Of a stretch of DNA of 64,000 nucleotides, positions 35,827-44,369 are shown piece after piece. A program made the translations under genes and the position numbers. Below the pieces are notes generated by a model that saw nothing but the letters and a program-made list of their open reading frames with translations, was not told the DNA's origin and did not search any database. This DNA is from Lacihabitans sp. CCS-44. GTDB lineage: Bacteria; Bacteroidota; Bacteroidia; Cytophagales; Spirosomataceae. Position 1 is the first letter of the stretch; the number at the start of each line of letters is the position of its first letter. Location: the NCBI RefSeq assembly GCF_024343735.1, contig NZ_RJUE01000061.1, positions 1 to 64,000 of the forward strand, in the 5' to 3' direction.

Positions 35827-36537
35827 TTATTTTTCCATCAAAATAGAAGAACTTAGGTGCGTTAAAACATCTTTTATCTCGAAATGTCTCCATTCTCCAA
35901 CGCCTAGGTCTTCGAGCCTCAAATTACCGATTCTGGTTCTTTTTAAACTGATTACTTCATAACCCAGCTTATAACACATTCTCCTAATTTGGCGATTTAA
36001 ACCTTGAATCAAAGTTATCTTAAAGCAATTTTCATTTATTAATTCTAATTGGCAAGGAAGGGTAGTTTTGCCCATTATTTTTACACCGATGGCCATGTTA
36101 TCTAAAAAAGAACGGTCAATTGTTTTGTCAACCTTTACGATATATTCTTTCTCAGTTTTGTGCTCATTTCGCAATATTTTATCATAAATCCGACCATCGT
36201 CAGTTAATATGAGCAAACCTTCAGAAGCCTTGTCTAACCTTCCAACTGGAAAGAGCCCTTCAAAAGGTAGAATGCTTATTAAATTGTCAGAAATTTCACT
36301 GTTTAATGTAGTTTCTATTCCTCTCGGCTTGTTAAAAGCCAAATACTTGAAGTTTTTTGAAAGTTGCAAAATTTCATTTTCATATCGTATTTCAAATTCA
36401 GGCTCTATTAAAATATTAGCAGATGTGGATTTGCCATTAACGGTTATTTTCCTTTCAAAAAGCAATTTTTGAGCCTCACTGTTTGATATTTGAAGCTTTT
36501 TTACAAGAAAATATTGAAGCTTATTCCTAAAACTCAA
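35827..36537 (-). CDS. rluF: 23S rRNA pseudouridine synthase, RluF/RsuA type
   Basis: 236 residues from a TTG at 36537. The frame can extend to a GTG at 36597, but that codon lies inside the satD operator array and the extra 20 residues do not belong to the family; a -7-like TATATTTG at 36561-36554 also favours the shorter form. An S4 RNA-binding domain (FLVKKLQISNSEAQKLLFERKITVNG) precedes the catalytic domain with FNKPRGIETTLN, the motif LFPVGRLDKASEGLLILTDDG carrying the catalytic Asp, and GLNRQIRRMCYKLGYEVISLKRTRIG, which is RluF-like. It converts uridine to pseudouridine in rRNA. Confidence 0.9.
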   Translation of the reverse strand: MSFRNKLQYFLVKKLQISNSEAQKLLFERKITVNGKSTSANILIEPEFEIRYENEILQLSKNFKYLAFNKPRGIETTLNSEISDNLISILPFEGLFPVGRLDKASEGLLILTDDGRIYDKILRNEHKTEKEYIVKVDKTIDRSFLDNMAIGVKIMGKTTLPCQLELINENCFKITLIQGLNRQIRRMCYKLGYEVISLKRTRIGNLRLEDLGVGEWRHFEIKDVLTHLSSSILMEK

Positions 36538-36590
36538 AGTTTTTTTTCTACAAATATACCATTTGAAATCAAAAAAATAGAAGATTTTTT

Positions 36591-36667
36591 GTTTCACTTT
36601 TTCTGAAACAAATGCAATTATTTCACTTTTTCTGAAATAACTACCATTATTTCATTATTTTTGAAAC
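36591..36667. promoter_or_regulatory. Triple palindromic operator, 29-nt period, before satD
   Basis: Three 19-nt palindromes with 6-nt arms and a 7-nt centre: GTTTCACTTTTTCTGAAAC at 36591, ATTTCACTTTTTCTGAAAT at 36620 and ATTTCATTATTTTTGAAAC at 36649. The starts are exactly 29 nt apart. The third overlaps a -7 box (TATTTTTG, 36656-36663) for the gene at 36682, so a bound protein there would block transcription. The first lies near the start of the divergent rRNA-modification gene. Confidence 0.72.
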
Positions 36668-36681
36668 AAATAATATAGAAA

Positions 36682-37323
36682 ATGGAGACAAAAGACGATA
36701 AGAACTATTGGATAATTATGGCTGATATAATACAAAGTAGTGATTATGAGGGATTTGTATTGCAAGATAAATTTAAGGAGGCCGTAAAATATGTAAATGA
36801 AAAATTTAAAAAAAAACTGAGTTCTCCACTTACAATTACACTAGGAGATGAGTTTCAAGGAGTATCTAATAGTTTGAAAAACAGTATATTAGTTATTTTG
36901 TGTTTCGAGGAATTTATCATTAAAAACAATGCAAATTTCGCATTAAGATATGTTATAAACTATGGCAAAATAGATACACCCATAAACGCAGAAATAGCTT
37001 ACGGAATGCTCGGAGAAGGTCTTAGTAATGCTCGAAGAATGCTTGAAAGCCTAAAAAAGACTGATTATAGATTTGAAATAGAAACGAAAAGCAAATCAAA
37101 AAGTAAGGCTTTAAACGATGCATTTTGGGTTATGCAAAACATTCAAACAAAATGGAATTCTAAAGAGGATAAGGACTTGGCTGCCATGTTTATTCAATAT
37201 CATGATTACAAGATAATTGCAACAAAAACTGGGGTTACGAGGTCACAAATATGGAAAAAAGAGAAAAGTCTAAATATTTCTTCTTATTTTGCCATAAAAA
37301 ATGTAATCACATACCTTTCATAA
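36682..37323 (+). CDS. SatD-family protein
   Basis: 213 residues. The N-terminus NYWIIMADIIQSSDYEG matches the MADIIgSR-type start of the SatD family. The middle (TLGDEFQGVSNSLKNS and LRYVINYGKIDTPINAEIAYGMLGEGLSNARRMLE) resembles a nucleotidyl-cyclase-like alpha/beta core. The C-terminus (AAMFIQYHDYKIIATKTGVTRSQIWKKEKSLNISSY) reads as a helix-turn-helix, so it may bind DNA. The function of SatD is unknown beyond a link to acid tolerance in streptococci. The triple palindrome directly upstream and the C-terminal HTH make self-repression a reasonable guess. It is paired with a small membrane protein 2 nt downstream. Confidence 0.75.
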   Translation: METKDDKNYWIIMADIIQSSDYEGFVLQDKFKEAVKYVNEKFKKKLSSPLTITLGDEFQGVSNSLKNSILVILCFEEFIIKNNANFALRYVINYGKIDTPINAEIAYGMLGEGLSNARRMLESLKKTDYRFEIETKSKSKSKALNDAFWVMQNIQTKWNSKEDKDLAAMFIQYHDYKIIATKTGVTRSQIWKKEKSLNISSYFAIKNVITYLS

Positions 37324-37325
37324 AA

Positions 37326-37637
37326 ATGATCTTCGCAGCACTTTTGGTCTCTGAAATTGTATTAGCGTTCTTGTTTTCAGTTATTTCACAATTGTTTTAT
37401 AAAAAAGTCGGATTGGACTTCAAATCTATTGTCAAGGGAATGTTTGAACGCATCTTTTTAGTAGTTTCTTTATATTTCGATTATCCACATGCACTTACCT
37501 TTTTTAGTGCTGTAAAACTAGCCACAAGGCTAAAACACACCGAGAAGAAGGAAGATGACCAGAACAAATTCAACGATTTTTATCTTTTTGGAAACTTTAT
37601 TTCTGTATCATGGCCATTGTTTATGTGGAGTTTTTGA
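37326..37637 (+). CDS. Small membrane protein paired with SatD
   Basis: 103 residues from the ATG at 37326, 2 nt after the satD stop; the frame opens at 37251 within satD, but those codons are out of frame with a real gene start. Helices at about 3-22 and 40-62 plus a short hydrophobic C-terminus (FGNFISVSWPLFMWSF). Part of the C-terminus overlaps no known family that I recognise. The constant pairing with a SatD-family protein is inferred from spacing alone. Confidence 0.65.
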   Translation: MIFAALLVSEIVLAFLFSVISQLFYKKVGLDFKSIVKGMFERIFLVVSLYFDYPHALTFFSAVKLATRLKHTEKKEDDQNKFNDFYLFGNFISVSWPLFMWSF

Positions 37638-37654
37638 AGAGATTTCTTTAAATA

Positions 37655-38287
37655 TTACACCAAATTATTCACCAAAGCCTTTGAAATAGCCTCTGTTGCA
37701 GAATTTACGTGTAATTTTTTATAAATGTTCTTCAAATGGAAATTTACAGTTGGGAAGCTTACTCCTAAGTCGGCAGCAATCATTTTGTAGCTTAGTCCTT
37801 TCACCAAAAGTTCTAAGACGTTCTTTTCTCCCGTGGTTAACTCCACAAAATCAGTCACTTTGGTATTTTGATTTTGAAACATCGTAAGAACTTTTCTGGC
37901 GATGGAAGGTGTCATGGGTGACCCACCTTGATAGGTGTCAATAATGGCATTTATGTATTTTTCTGGAGTCGAGTCTTTTAAGATATAACCGCTTGCTCCT
38001 GAACATATTGCTGCAAAAATCTTTTCATTGTCTTCAAAAACAGTTTGCATACATATTTGTATATGTGGATATTGCCTTTTTACAAGCTGCACAGCTTCTA
38101 TGCCTGATATTCCTGGCATTTGAATATCCATCAGAATTACCTCAGGTTTATCCTTTCTTGTATTTTCGATAATTTCCTTGGCATTCGGGTAAGCATTCAC
38201 TAATAGTAAATCAGAGCTGCTTCTGACAGTTTCTATCAATAGCTCCCTTATTTCACTTTGGTCTTCATAAATATTTACTCTTATCAT
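37655..38287 (-). CDS. NarL/FixJ-type response regulator
   Basis: 210 residues. The receiver domain (1-about 120) has the acidic pocket (YEDQSEI), the phospho-acceptor in VILMDIQMPGISG and a Lys in ILKDSTPEKY. The LuxR-type HTH (about 148-210) reads LTTGEKNVLELLVKGLSYKMIAADLGVSFPTVNFHLKNIYKKLHVNSATEAI. It follows the giant histidine kinase by 54 nt, so the two are a cognate pair. A perfect 18-nt palindrome lies 45 nt upstream of the start codon and may be its own binding site. Confidence 0.94.
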   Translation of the reverse strand: MIRVNIYEDQSEIRELLIETVRSSSDLLLVNAYPNAKEIIENTRKDKPEVILMDIQMPGISGIEAVQLVKRQYPHIQICMQTVFEDNEKIFAAICSGASGYILKDSTPEKYINAIIDTYQGGSPMTPSIARKVLTMFQNQNTKVTDFVELTTGEKNVLELLVKGLSYKMIAADLGVSFPTVNFHLKNIYKKLHVNSATEAISKALVNNLV

Positions 38288-38301
38288 GGTTAGATTTTTT
38301 A

Positions 38302-38349
38302 CAAAGTTCTATGATTCTTATTTGAGTTTATACTACTAATTTTAGTAGT
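38302..38349 (-). promoter_or_regulatory. Palindrome and -7 region of the response-regulator gene
   Basis: ACTACTAATTTTAGTAGT (38332-38349) is a perfect palindrome with 8-nt arms. Its centre is 38.5 nt upstream of the last base of GAACTTTG (38309-38302, minus), a weak -7 box. It overlaps the kinase stop codon. The same palindrome core at the same distance recurs at 63536. Confidence 0.6.
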
Positions 38350-41300
38350 TAGAGAGTTTTAAAATTATTTCAGTGCCTCCATTTGTTTTTATTTCTAAAG
38401 TACCATTTACTTTTTTTGCTCTAGCCTTCATGTTAGAAATACCATTACTCACATCCATCATGGAGGGCTCTATACCCTTGCCATTGTCTTTTAGACAGAG
38501 CACTTTGCCATCAATAGTTTTCTTAATTTCAAACGTAATTGTGTCGGCCTCGGAGTATTTAGCGGCGTTATTCATGGCTTCCTTAAAAATCAGGAATACA
38601 TCCCGCCGATAGGCAGGAATTATGCTTTTTGAGCCAAAACCTTCGGCTATCAATGCCCTGAATTCAATGTTTTTTGTTTCAAAAATGTCTTTTCCAAAAT
38701 TCACAATTCGTTCTAGCCATTCTTCTTCCGAATCGTTTTTAGGATTAAGTTCATATACCGCCTCTCTAACTTTTCCTAGGATTTCTCTTGACTTTTGAGA
38801 AATCCTTTCAAAGCGTTCCTGAAGCTCGGCATTTGGAGAATTTAGCTTTCTTTTGCTTAGCTCAGCATACATGGTGAGGCTACTTAATGATGCCGCTAGA
38901 TCGTCATGTAAATTTCCTGAAATCTGATTTCTAAGCATTTGCTGCCTTTCTTTTTCTAACAGGTTTTGTCTGAATTTATATCCCAAAGCCACAGAAAATA
39001 AAATGATTTCAAGCATGGAGCCTGCCATTATAATTTTTTCTTGATAAAATGGCTCAATAAGGGCAAGGTTTTGAAGTCCTACTATAAGTGTGGCAATAAC
39101 AAGAAAAAAAGTGGCCAGTCCGTAATAATAAATAATGACCCGTTTTTTAAGAATATAATCTACAGTAATCAACATAAATATGGCAGAAAACAAAACCCCT
39201 TGGCCGATGGCTAGGTAATTGAACCAATATTTAAAATAAAAGAAAGATATGGTTGTAATAATTAAACTTCCCAAAATGAGTAAGTTTTTAATGCTCTGCC
39301 AATGTGTTTTATAATTTTTTGAGAGATCCAAAAAGGAGTCTGTAAACTGGATTAAAAAAATATTTGAAGTAAACAAGAAAACGAAATAGGCGATTTCGTT
39401 GAACCAACTGTTGGACCAAACATATTGAAAGCCAAAACCATAAAGGCTCAGTTGAAAAGCCCCAAAGAGTAAAATATAAATGGAATAATAGATATAAACT
39501 ACCTCTTTAATAGTAATCCACAAGAAAATATTGTAAAGTGAAATGAGGATAATAAAACCCAAATAAATGCCCCAAATAAGTTTGTTGGTACTGAGTTGTT
39601 CCAGTAATTCATTCTCTTCCCAAAACATAATTGGGAATTTCAAATCGCGTGTGCCGCTAGCTTTAATAAAAATTTCATAGTCTTGATTTTCAATCATATC
39701 TAGCTTGAAAATAGGATTTGGAGACCTAACCTCATACTTTTTTATTGGTATTTTATCGCCTGATTTTTTGTATAATATCAGTTGATTACGCTCGAAAAGC
39801 CAAACTTCCATTTTGGATAATCTCGAATTTTCAACTTCCAAAAACCAAGTTTTATTGGTCTTGTTTTTAAAAGTGAACCTTGTCCAGACTTGGTCAGGTG
39901 TATAGCTGAAATTGGGGATTTTGCCCTTAAAGTTTTCAAATTTTGAATCGAATGCGGAGTTGTTGGGTAGGGGTTTTGAAAATAGCTGTTCTTTATCCAA
40001 AAAATATGAAATTTGATTCGGCCTCAGTCGGCTCATTTCGTCAGTAAGTACATTGGTGTTTTTTTTGCCAACTATGCTAATTTCTTTCGGATTGAAATGA
40101 TTGAGGCCGTTTACACCTCCAAAAAACATTTTTCCAGTTGTGGTATCCTTAAATGAGCAATACCCATTAAACTCAAACCCCTGAAGCCCGTCATTCATGC
40201 TAAAAGAATGGATTTCATTCGTCAGAGGGTCTAGCTTCACAATTCCTTTATTTGTACTTAACCAAAGCTGTTTTTCGTCGTCAATTTCTATACTGTATAT
40301 AAATTCATTGGGCAAACCGTTATCTCTTTTTATCCATTTCGTTTTGCCAGTTTGAAGGTTATATTCCAAAAGCCCATTTGAAGTACCTATCCAAACTTTG
40401 TCCTCTAATCTTAACAATGAAGTTGGGATGCCCGCATTGATTAAGTTTTTTACGGTAAATGTTTTAAAGTTATCTTCTGATTGTGCTTCAAATAAGCCTT
40501 CATTATATACCCCAATCAATACTTTGGTGTTTGAGATAAATTTTATTAAAGAAATTCGACGGTCGGCTAATAAATTGCTGATGGTAGTTTTTTTTGTTTT
40601 TTTGTTTAGCCTAAAAATTCCATTTTCAGTACCTATCCATAGCTCGTCTTTGAATTCTTCTAATACGCGTACAAACTTATTGGCCATTTTGTTTTCTGGC
40701 CCAGCTACTTCTTTGAATCTTTTGTGGTCAAAATAAGCAAGACCCTCGGATGTTCCAAGCCAAATGGTACCTGATCGGTCTTTGTGAATATATCGAATGG
40801 TATTCGAGGGAATGGTTTTAGAATTTAAATTGTAAAAGCCATCAATTATACTGAAATTGTTGGCATTGACCCTCCACACGCCCGACTGTTGCGTACCAAG
40901 CCAAAGTGTATTTTTGTCTTTTAATACGCTCCTTATGGAGAAGTTTTGCATACTTTCTGGCAGTTTTCCCTCTAGATTTAGTTTGTATGTTCCGAAATTG
41001 CCTGGTAAAATCTGGATTTTGTCAACCCCATAAGGGTCTGTATTGACCCAAATAATCCCATCATTGTCTACATAAACGTGGCTGATTTCGTCATTGTGAA
41101 GTTTTGAGTTTGAAAAGCTTCCTTTATTTGATAATTGTTCAAAAGCCTCGTTTTGGGTATCGAAAAACAACAAGCCATTTTTTTCTGTTCCTACCCACAG
41201 ATTTCCGTCTTTATCTGTGGAAAGGTCAAATACCACTCCCATAGGTTTTTTTTGATCGAAAAACGTCCATTTCTTTATGGCTAATGTCTTGGTATTGAAT

Positions 41301-42028
41301 CTTATAAACCCATCGAAAGTGCCTATCCAAATGTTGTCTTTTTGGATATGAATTTTAACGATTTCTTCATTTTTTCCCGCTAGGTTGTTTTTGTTTTTTG
41401 AAAAGAAATAAGCTATTTTTTTCGATTTAAGGTTGTATTTCATCAAACCCTGTTCGCCATGAATCCAAATATTCTGGCCAGAATCGTTTTGAGTGGTGTT
41501 TATGTTACTAAAATAATTGGTTTTGAAACTTTTCTCTAAAACCAGTATTTGTTGTCTTTTGGTGGAGAAATTATAGTTTATTAATCCCACTCCGCCCAAC
41601 CAAAGCTTTAGTTCATTACCTGCTACGGTTATCGGAAAGACCTCATTTTTAGTGATTTTTCCATTCTGATCTCTAAAATATACTTTTCTAAACCGTTCCG
41701 TTTCGCTATCAAATATATTTAAAGAGTTTTCGGTGCCTACCAATAAGACATTGGCTTTATAACCTATGATTTTTTTTATGTCAATGCCATCTATACTGAA
41801 AGGGTCTTTTTTTGAAGGCCTGTAAACTTTCATGCTTTTGCCATTCCAAAAATTCAATCCATCCATTGTACCAAACCACATGTTTCCATTGGAGTCTTTA
41901 TACATAGAATAAACCGAGCCCTGAGACAAACCGTTTTCAGCTCCTAAATGCTCAATCCTATATTTAAGTTTTTGGCCAAAAGTGGGAAGTGAAAGAATTA
42001 CTAAAATAAACAGACTTATAGTTTTCAT
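38342..42028 (-). CDS. Two-component histidine kinase: beta-propeller sensor plus 7TMR-DISM
   Basis: 1228 residues from the ATG at 42028 (MKTISLFILVILSLPTFGQ, signal peptide); a longer frame to 42100 has no such start. Residues about 20-650 are successive propeller repeats of the Reg_prop type (DSNGNMWFGTMDGLNFWNG, DKDGNLWVGTEKNGLLFFD, DRSGTIWLGTSEGLAYFD). Then comes a 7TMR-DISM extracellular domain (about 690-820) and seven helices (about 830-1010). The cytoplasmic end has HisKA_3 (NLHDDLAASLSSLTMYAELSKRK, with the phospho-His) and HATPase (FKEAMNNAAKYSEA, DNGKGI, GISNMKARAKKVNG). No receiver is fused. It pairs with the NarL regulator downstream. Most propeller kinases have Y_Y_Y and one helix instead, so the 7TM insertion is unusual. 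Confidence 0.9.
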   Translation of the reverse strand: MKTISLFILVILSLPTFGQKLKYRIEHLGAENGLSQGSVYSMYKDSNGNMWFGTMDGLNFWNGKSMKVYRPSKKDPFSIDGIDIKKIIGYKANVLLVGTENSLNIFDSETERFRKVYFRDQNGKITKNEVFPITVAGNELKLWLGGVGLINYNFSTKRQQILVLEKSFKTNYFSNINTTQNDSGQNIWIHGEQGLMKYNLKSKKIAYFFSKNKNNLAGKNEEIVKIHIQKDNIWIGTFDGFIRFNTKTLAIKKWTFFDQKKPMGVVFDLSTDKDGNLWVGTEKNGLLFFDTQNEAFEQLSNKGSFSNSKLHNDEISHVYVDNDGIIWVNTDPYGVDKIQILPGNFGTYKLNLEGKLPESMQNFSIRSVLKDKNTLWLGTQQSGVWRVNANNFSIIDGFYNLNSKTIPSNTIRYIHKDRSGTIWLGTSEGLAYFDHKRFKEVAGPENKMANKFVRVLEEFKDELWIGTENGIFRLNKKTKKTTISNLLADRRISLIKFISNTKVLIGVYNEGLFEAQSEDNFKTFTVKNLINAGIPTSLLRLEDKVWIGTSNGLLEYNLQTGKTKWIKRDNGLPNEFIYSIEIDDEKQLWLSTNKGIVKLDPLTNEIHSFSMNDGLQGFEFNGYCSFKDTTTGKMFFGGVNGLNHFNPKEISIVGKKNTNVLTDEMSRLRPNQISYFLDKEQLFSKPLPNNSAFDSKFENFKGKIPNFSYTPDQVWTRFTFKNKTNKTWFLEVENSRLSKMEVWLFERNQLILYKKSGDKIPIKKYEVRSPNPIFKLDMIENQDYEIFIKASGTRDLKFPIMFWEENELLEQLSTNKLIWGIYLGFIILISLYNIFLWITIKEVVYIYYSIYILLFGAFQLSLYGFGFQYVWSNSWFNEIAYFVFLFTSNIFLIQFTDSFLDLSKNYKTHWQSIKNLLILGSLIITTISFFYFKYWFNYLAIGQGVLFSAIFMLITVDYILKKRVIIYYYGLATFFLVIATLIVGLQNLALIEPFYQEKIIMAGSMLEIILFSVALGYKFRQNLLEKERQQMLRNQISGNLHDDLAASLSSLTMYAELSKRKLNSPNAELQERFERISQKSREILGKVREAVYELNPKNDSEEEWLERIVNFGKDIFETKNIEFRALIAEGFGSKSIIPAYRRDVFLIFKEAMNNAAKYSEADTITFEIKKTIDGKVLCLKDNGKGIEPSMMDVSNGISNMKARAKKVNGTLEIKTNGGTEIILKLSNY

Positions 42029-42050
42029 TAGTTGGTTTATTTCGGAAAGG

Positions 42051-42069
42051 TTCTGCCACTTTGGCAGAA
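42051..42069. promoter_or_regulatory. Perfect palindrome in the kinase/grpE divergent promoter
   Basis: TTCTGCCACTTTGGCAGAA has 8-nt perfect arms and a 3-nt centre. It lies 57 nt before grpE and 23 nt before the kinase gene. It may be an operator for the heat-shock genes; I cannot name the regulator. Confidence 0.5.
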
Positions 42070-42125
42070 ACAAGGCGAATGGTTTAATTATTGATAACAA
42101 ATCTAAGAAATTTTAATGTAGAAGT

Positions 42126-42674
42126 ATGAAAAAGGATAAGCAAGAAGTGGAAGAAATTAAATCAAACGACGAAGTAATAGAAAACAGCCAGGCAGAAGAA
42201 CAAGTAGAAACAACTTCAGAGCCTATATCAGAAACTCAAAAACTAGAAGCCGAAGTAGCTGAAGCCAAAGATAAATACATTAGATTATACTCGGAGTTTG
42301 AAAATTTTAGAAGAAGAACTGCTAAAGAAAAGATAGATACCATCATGAATGCCACAGAAGGTCTCATGAAAGAGCTTATTCCGGTAATGGATGATTTTGA
42401 AAGGGCTCAAAAATCAATGGAAACCAGCGAGGATTTAAAGGCCATTAAAGAAGGTATAGACTTGATTTTCCATAAATTCCAGAAGACATTGGCCAGCAAA
42501 GGTCTAAAACCAATGGAATCTAAAGATCAAACTTTTGACGTGGAATTGCACGAATGCATAACACAGTTTGCAGCTGGAGATGACAAAAAGGGTACTGTAA
42601 TTGATGAAATAGAAAAAGGCTATTATCTCAATGACAAGGTAATCAGATACGCTAAAGTAGTGGTTGGTAGCTGA
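42126..42674 (+). CDS. grpE: GrpE, nucleotide exchange factor of DnaK
   Basis: 182 residues. An acidic N-terminus (about 1-35) precedes the long dimerisation helix (ETQKLEAEVAEAKDKYIRLYSEFENFRRRTAKEK), a four-helix part (LIPVMDDFERAQKS, GIDLIFHKFQKTLASKGLKPM) and the beta-domain (TFDVELHECITQFAAGDDKKGTVIDEIEKGYYLNDKVIRYAKVVV) that contacts DnaK. It is followed after 201 nt by dnaJ. No dnaK or hrcA is visible, so the third partner lies elsewhere. Confidence 0.97.
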   Translation: MKKDKQEVEEIKSNDEVIENSQAEEQVETTSEPISETQKLEAEVAEAKDKYIRLYSEFENFRRRTAKEKIDTIMNATEGLMKELIPVMDDFERAQKSMETSEDLKAIKEGIDLIFHKFQKTLASKGLKPMESKDQTFDVELHECITQFAAGDDKKGTVIDEIEKGYYLNDKVIRYAKVVVGS

Positions 42675-42682
42675 TTAACTAG

Positions 42683-42709
42683 TAATTGGTTATTGGGTAA
42701 TTGGTTATT
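42683..42709 (+). repeat. Short direct repeat between grpE and dnaJ
   Basis: TAATTGGTTATT occurs twice with a 15-nt period (42683 and 42698) and partial copies to either side. Such AT-rich tandem words are common between genes in this phylum; no function is assigned. Confidence 0.6.
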
Positions 42710-42875
42710 CGTTAATTAGGTTTGAGGAATCTTATTGCAAGCATTTGAAAATATTCATTAGCTAATTAAAAATACGCAAACTATAAATCTGTTCTCAAAA
42801 AAATATAGAAATTAAAAGTTAGCTGAAATTTCAGATTGAAAAAATCTTAAAAGCTAGCAGAATAGAGCTAAAAAT

Positions 42876-44033
42876 ATGGCAAAAAAAGATTATTATGATT
42901 TACTTGGTGTTGACAAAAACGTCAGTGCTGATGAACTAAAAAAGGCTTACAGAAAACTCGCTATAAAATATCACCCTGATAAAAATCCAGGTGATAAAGA
43001 GGCTGAGGAGAAGTTTAAGGAAATAGCTGAAGCTTATGGCGTTTTGTCAGATACTGACAAAAAGGCAAGATATGACAGGTTTGGTCATGAAGGTGTTGGC
43101 GGTGCCAGTGGCTTTGGTGGGCAAGGTGGAGTGAACATGGAAGATATTTTCAGCCAATTTGGAGACATTTTTGGTGACGGCAGTCCATTCGGAAGTTTCT
43201 TTGGAGGTGGTGGACGCTCTGGAGGCAGTAGAAAAGCTGTAAGGAAAGGTTCGGATTTGAGAATAAAACTTAAACTCAACGTTGAAGAAATAGCCAATGG
43301 CGTAGAGAAAAAAATTAAAGTTAAGCGTTACGTTTCTTGTAAAGTTTGTACTGGAAACGGCTCAAAGCACGGTACTTCACTACAAACTTGTGGTACTTGC
43401 CAAGGCTCGGGTCAGATAAGACGTGTTCAGCAAACCATGTTGGGTCAAATGGTAACTACCAACACTTGCCACACTTGTAATGGCGAAGGCAAAGTGGTCT
43501 TGGATAGATGTGAGGCTTGTTTTGGAGAAGGTAGAGTGCTGGAAGAGGACATGATTTCAATCAAAATTCCAGCAGGAGTAGCAGAAGGTATGCAGCTTTC
43601 AATGTCGGGCAAGGGCAATGTGCCAGCTAGGGGTGGAGTAGCTGGAGATTTGTTGATACAAATAGAAGAAGAAGAACATCCTCAACTCAAAAGAGATGGT
43701 AACAACATCATTTATGATCTTCCGTTGAATTTTGTTGATGCTGTTTTGGGCAAAGAAGTGGAGATTCCTGTTGTAGGCGGACGTGTGAAAATCCAAATAA
43801 AACCTGGAACTCAGGCCGGTGAAGTTTTGAGACTCAAAGGCAAGGGTTTTAAAGATATCAACGGCTATGGTACTGGTGATCAGCTGATTTACGTAAATAT
43901 TTACACGCCAAAAGTTGTGAGTTCAGAGGAGAAAGTTCTTCTTGAAAAGCTTAGAGACTCACCGAATTTTCAACCAAAAGCGAGCGGAGAAGGCAAGAGT
44001 ATTTTTGATAAAATGAAAGATTTCTTTAAATAA
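42876..44033 (+). CDS. dnaJ: DnaJ co-chaperone
   Basis: 385 residues. J domain (1-about 70) with the HPD motif in YHPDKNPGD, then a glycine/phenylalanine-rich stretch (about 72-115), the zinc-finger domain with four CxxCxGxG-type motifs ([32 protein letters not shown]), and the C-terminal substrate-binding domains ending in a dimerisation tail. It stimulates the DnaK ATPase and delivers unfolded proteins. A terminator lies 18 nt after the stop. Confidence 0.98.
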   Translation: MAKKDYYDLLGVDKNVSADELKKAYRKLAIKYHPDKNPGDKEAEEKFKEIAEAYGVLSDTDKKARYDRFGHEGVGGASGFGGQGGVNMEDIFSQFGDIFGDGSPFGSFFGGGGRSGGSRKAVRKGSDLRIKLKLNVEEIANGVEKKIKVKRYVSCKVCTGNGSKHGTSLQTCGTCQGSGQIRRVQQTMLGQMVTTNTCHTCNGEGKVVLDRCEACFGEGRVLEEDMISIKIPAGVAEGMQLSMSGKGNVPARGGVAGDLLIQIEEEEHPQLKRDGNNIIYDLPLNFVDAVLGKEVEIPVVGGRVKIQIKPGTQAGEVLRLKGKGFKDINGYGTGDQLIYVNIYTPKVVSSEEKVLLEKLRDSPNFQPKASGEGKSIFDKMKDFFK

Positions 44034-44051
44034 GATTTTTTTTTATTCATA

Positions 44052-44087
44052 AAAAAGGCTTTGATTATCAACAATCAAAGCCTTTTT
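44052..44087 (+). terminator. Terminator of grpE-dnaJ (bidirectional)
   Basis: Perfect 15-bp stem AAAAAGGCTTTGATT/AATCAAAGCCTTTTT with a 6-nt loop. T runs on both strands, so it can also end the minus-strand lipoprotein operon at 44109. Confidence 0.92.
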
Positions 44088-44108
44088 ATTTTTAGTATTT
44101 CAAAAAGC

Positions 44109-44369
44109 CTACCACCTTTCCCAAGGATATTTCTTCTTAGTTTTCTTTGAGCCTTTTGGGGTTAAAATCGCATCTGGTGCCGACTCTCCTTTCTTTTTGT
44201 CCCAAAAGAAATGAATCCTTGGGGGCACCAAATATCTTCCAGAATACACACCAGCCACCACATCGTCGTGTTGATGTTCCATTCTTACATGGCAAGTATT
44301 CATTGGACAACGAGGTGCCCAACATGAGCTCATTGCCAACAAAATAAATATTACTAATAAATTTTTCAT
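44109..44369 (-). CDS. Small cysteine-containing lipoprotein
   Basis: 86 residues with a lipobox (MSSC at about 13-16). The mature part has WAPRCPMNTCHVRMEHQHDD, a Cys/His cluster that could bind metal, and a basic tail (KGSKKTKKKYPWERW). I do not recognise a family. Its start codon overlaps the stop of the gene upstream, so the set 46423-44109 is one operon of four exported proteins. Confidence 0.7.
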   Translation of the reverse strand: MKNLLVIFILLAMSSCWAPRCPMNTCHVRMEHQHDDVVAGVYSGRYLVPPRIHFFWDKKKGESAPDAILTPKGSKKTKKKYPWERW

